This document shows, one piece after another, positions 5,535 through 6,247 of a stretch of 6,247 nt of DNA. Source of the stretch: Nautiliaceae bacterium (GTDB lineage: Bacteria; Campylobacterota; Campylobacteria; Campylobacterales; Nautiliaceae); the NCBI GenBank assembly GCA_027062985.1, contig JAMOSR010000085.1, positions 1 to 6,247 on the forward strand, in the 5' to 3' direction. Both the position numbers and the translations under genes were made by a program. Each line of letters starts with the position of its first letter. The stretch's first letter is position 1. Below the pieces are notes generated by a model. It saw only the letters and a list, made by a program, of their open reading frames with translations, was not told the origin of the DNA and ran no database searches.

Positions 5535-6179
5535 ATGTTGAAAAGTTTTGATAAATTTGCTCATACGTACCAAAAATATAACGTTATTCAAAAAAAAATT
5601 ATAAAAAAATATCTGCCTTTTCTAAAAAAAAGAGTTGTGGATTTGGGATGCGGGAGCGAGGGGCTCTGCAAATATAAAAATTTTGATTTTTATTTGGGTA
5701 TCGATTCCAGCCCGTCTATGTTAAAAAAAAATCCATGTAATACTAGACTTTTAGATTTTAATACCAAAAACTGCTTTGATGAAATAAAAAAATATGATTT
5801 TGAGCAAATCGTTTCTTTTTCGGCTCTTCAGTGGGCTAAAGATTTAAATTTTGTTTTTGAAAATATAAGGGATTTAAAAAAAGAGTTTCTTTTAGCTGTA
5901 TTTACATCTTATACTTTTCATACGCTTCATAATTTTTTAGAAGTTTCATCACCTATTCCATCAAAAGAAAAAATCTTAAAAAGTGCTGAAATTTTAAATC
6001 CTAAAATAGAAATTCTAAGATATGAAATGTATTTTAAATCACCAAAAGAGATGCTGGAATATATAAAATTTTCCGGTGTAAAAGGAGAAACCAGAGCAAA
6101 TCCTGCAAGAATAAAAAAATTTTTAAAAGAATTTCCCGTTAATTTTCTTGAGTTTGAGATTGTAGTTTTAAAGTCATAA
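5535..6179 (+). CDS. bioC: Class I SAM-dependent methyltransferase, probable malonyl-ACP O-methyltransferase BioC
   Basis: The protein has 214 residues from the chosen start. The N-terminus SFDKFAHTYQKYNVIQKKI matches the opening of BioC proteins. Motif I for SAM binding is VVDLGCGSEG at 34-43, and the acidic residue that should hold the ribose is D57 in LGIDSSPSML. SALQWAKDL (96-103) and KSPKEMLEYIKFSGVKG (168-184) match BioC-type segments. BioC methylates malonyl-ACP so that fatty-acid synthesis can build the pimeloyl chain of biotin. It is shorter than the E. coli enzyme (about 250), and no other biotin gene is in view, so a different methyltransferase of this superfamily remains possible. 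The ATG at 5535 is chosen because of the AAAAGG site four bases upstream and the -10 box at 5505. In-frame TTG 5466 and ATG 5478 would overlap or abut the secG start and lie upstream of the promoter. Confidence 0.7.
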   Translation: MLKSFDKFAHTYQKYNVIQKKIIKKYLPFLKKRVVDLGCGSEGLCKYKNFDFYLGIDSSPSMLKKNPCNTRLLDFNTKNCFDEIKKYDFEQIVSFSALQWAKDLNFVFENIRDLKKEFLLAVFTSYTFHTLHNFLEVSSPIPSKEKILKSAEILNPKIEILRYEMYFKSPKEMLEYIKFSGVKGETRANPARIKKFLKEFPVNFLEFEIVVLKS

Positions 6180-6247
6180 AGTTTAAGCACACCTGTTATT
6201 GTTGGAGACAGATTTTTCAGTGTTTTTCTTAGATACCTAACTTATAC
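6180..6247. other. Unassigned right-edge sequence after bioC
   Basis: These 68 bases contain no open frame that continues across the edge on the plus strand and no convincing terminator hairpin; there is only a 4-base CTGT/ACAG inverted repeat and two T5 runs. The stretch is less AT-rich than the bioC gene before it. I cannot assign it. Confidence 0.4.

Noticed and set aside
5927..6190. Minus-strand frame opposite the end of bioC
   Set aside because: It lies opposite the methyltransferase coding sequence, with no recognisable motif; a shadow frame.
6199..6235. Terminator after bioC
   Set aside because: T runs are present but the only stem is four bases with an 11-base loop that does not abut a T run properly.

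Overview
This is an AT-rich window of ordinary chromosomal type. It probably comes from a Campylobacterota bacterium, with the thermophilic Nautiliales (Nautilia, Caminibacter or Lebetimonas type) as the best guess. The basis is the gene neighbourhood (secG, frr and pyrE together on one strand, as in Campylobacter and relatives), the Helicobacter-like SecG sequence, the low GC, and promoters with a strong -10 box and no clear -35. This assignment is inference from sequence style; no database was searched.

Layout. Eight genes lie head to tail on the minus strand from 5472 down past position 1: secG, a secreted NodB-type polysaccharide deacetylase, frr, pyrE, a 12-helix MFS transporter, a DUF4143-type AAA ATPase, rnhB, and a Bax-like glucosaminidase that runs off the left edge. 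Junctions range from a 25-base overlap to a 29-base gap, so this looks like one long operon with at least one plausible internal promoter before the ATPase gene. One gene, a probable bioC methyltransferase, reads the other way on the plus strand from 5535. The 62 bases between secG and bioC hold two back-to-back TATAAT boxes that form a perfect inverted repeat. The last 68 bases hold no recognisable gene.

How the genes fit together. The operon mixes growth functions (protein export, ribosome recycling, pyrimidine synthesis, removal of RNA from DNA) with two exported enzymes whose families act on N-acetylglucosamine polymers (deacetylase and glucosaminidase). The transporter substrate and the ATPase role are unknown. 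No phage, transposon, tRNA, rRNA or confirmed CRISPR array is seen, and no gap between genes exceeds about 70 bases.

Most notable points: (1) a family of 7-base tandem repeats occurs twice, once inside the rnhB reading frame and once across the pyrE start codon; (2) the MFS gene has no ATG, GTG or TTG in the right place and seems to start at ATA, in frame with the pyrE stop codon; (3) the divergent promoter is palindromic. I saw no convincing evidence of a new defence or other multi-gene system.
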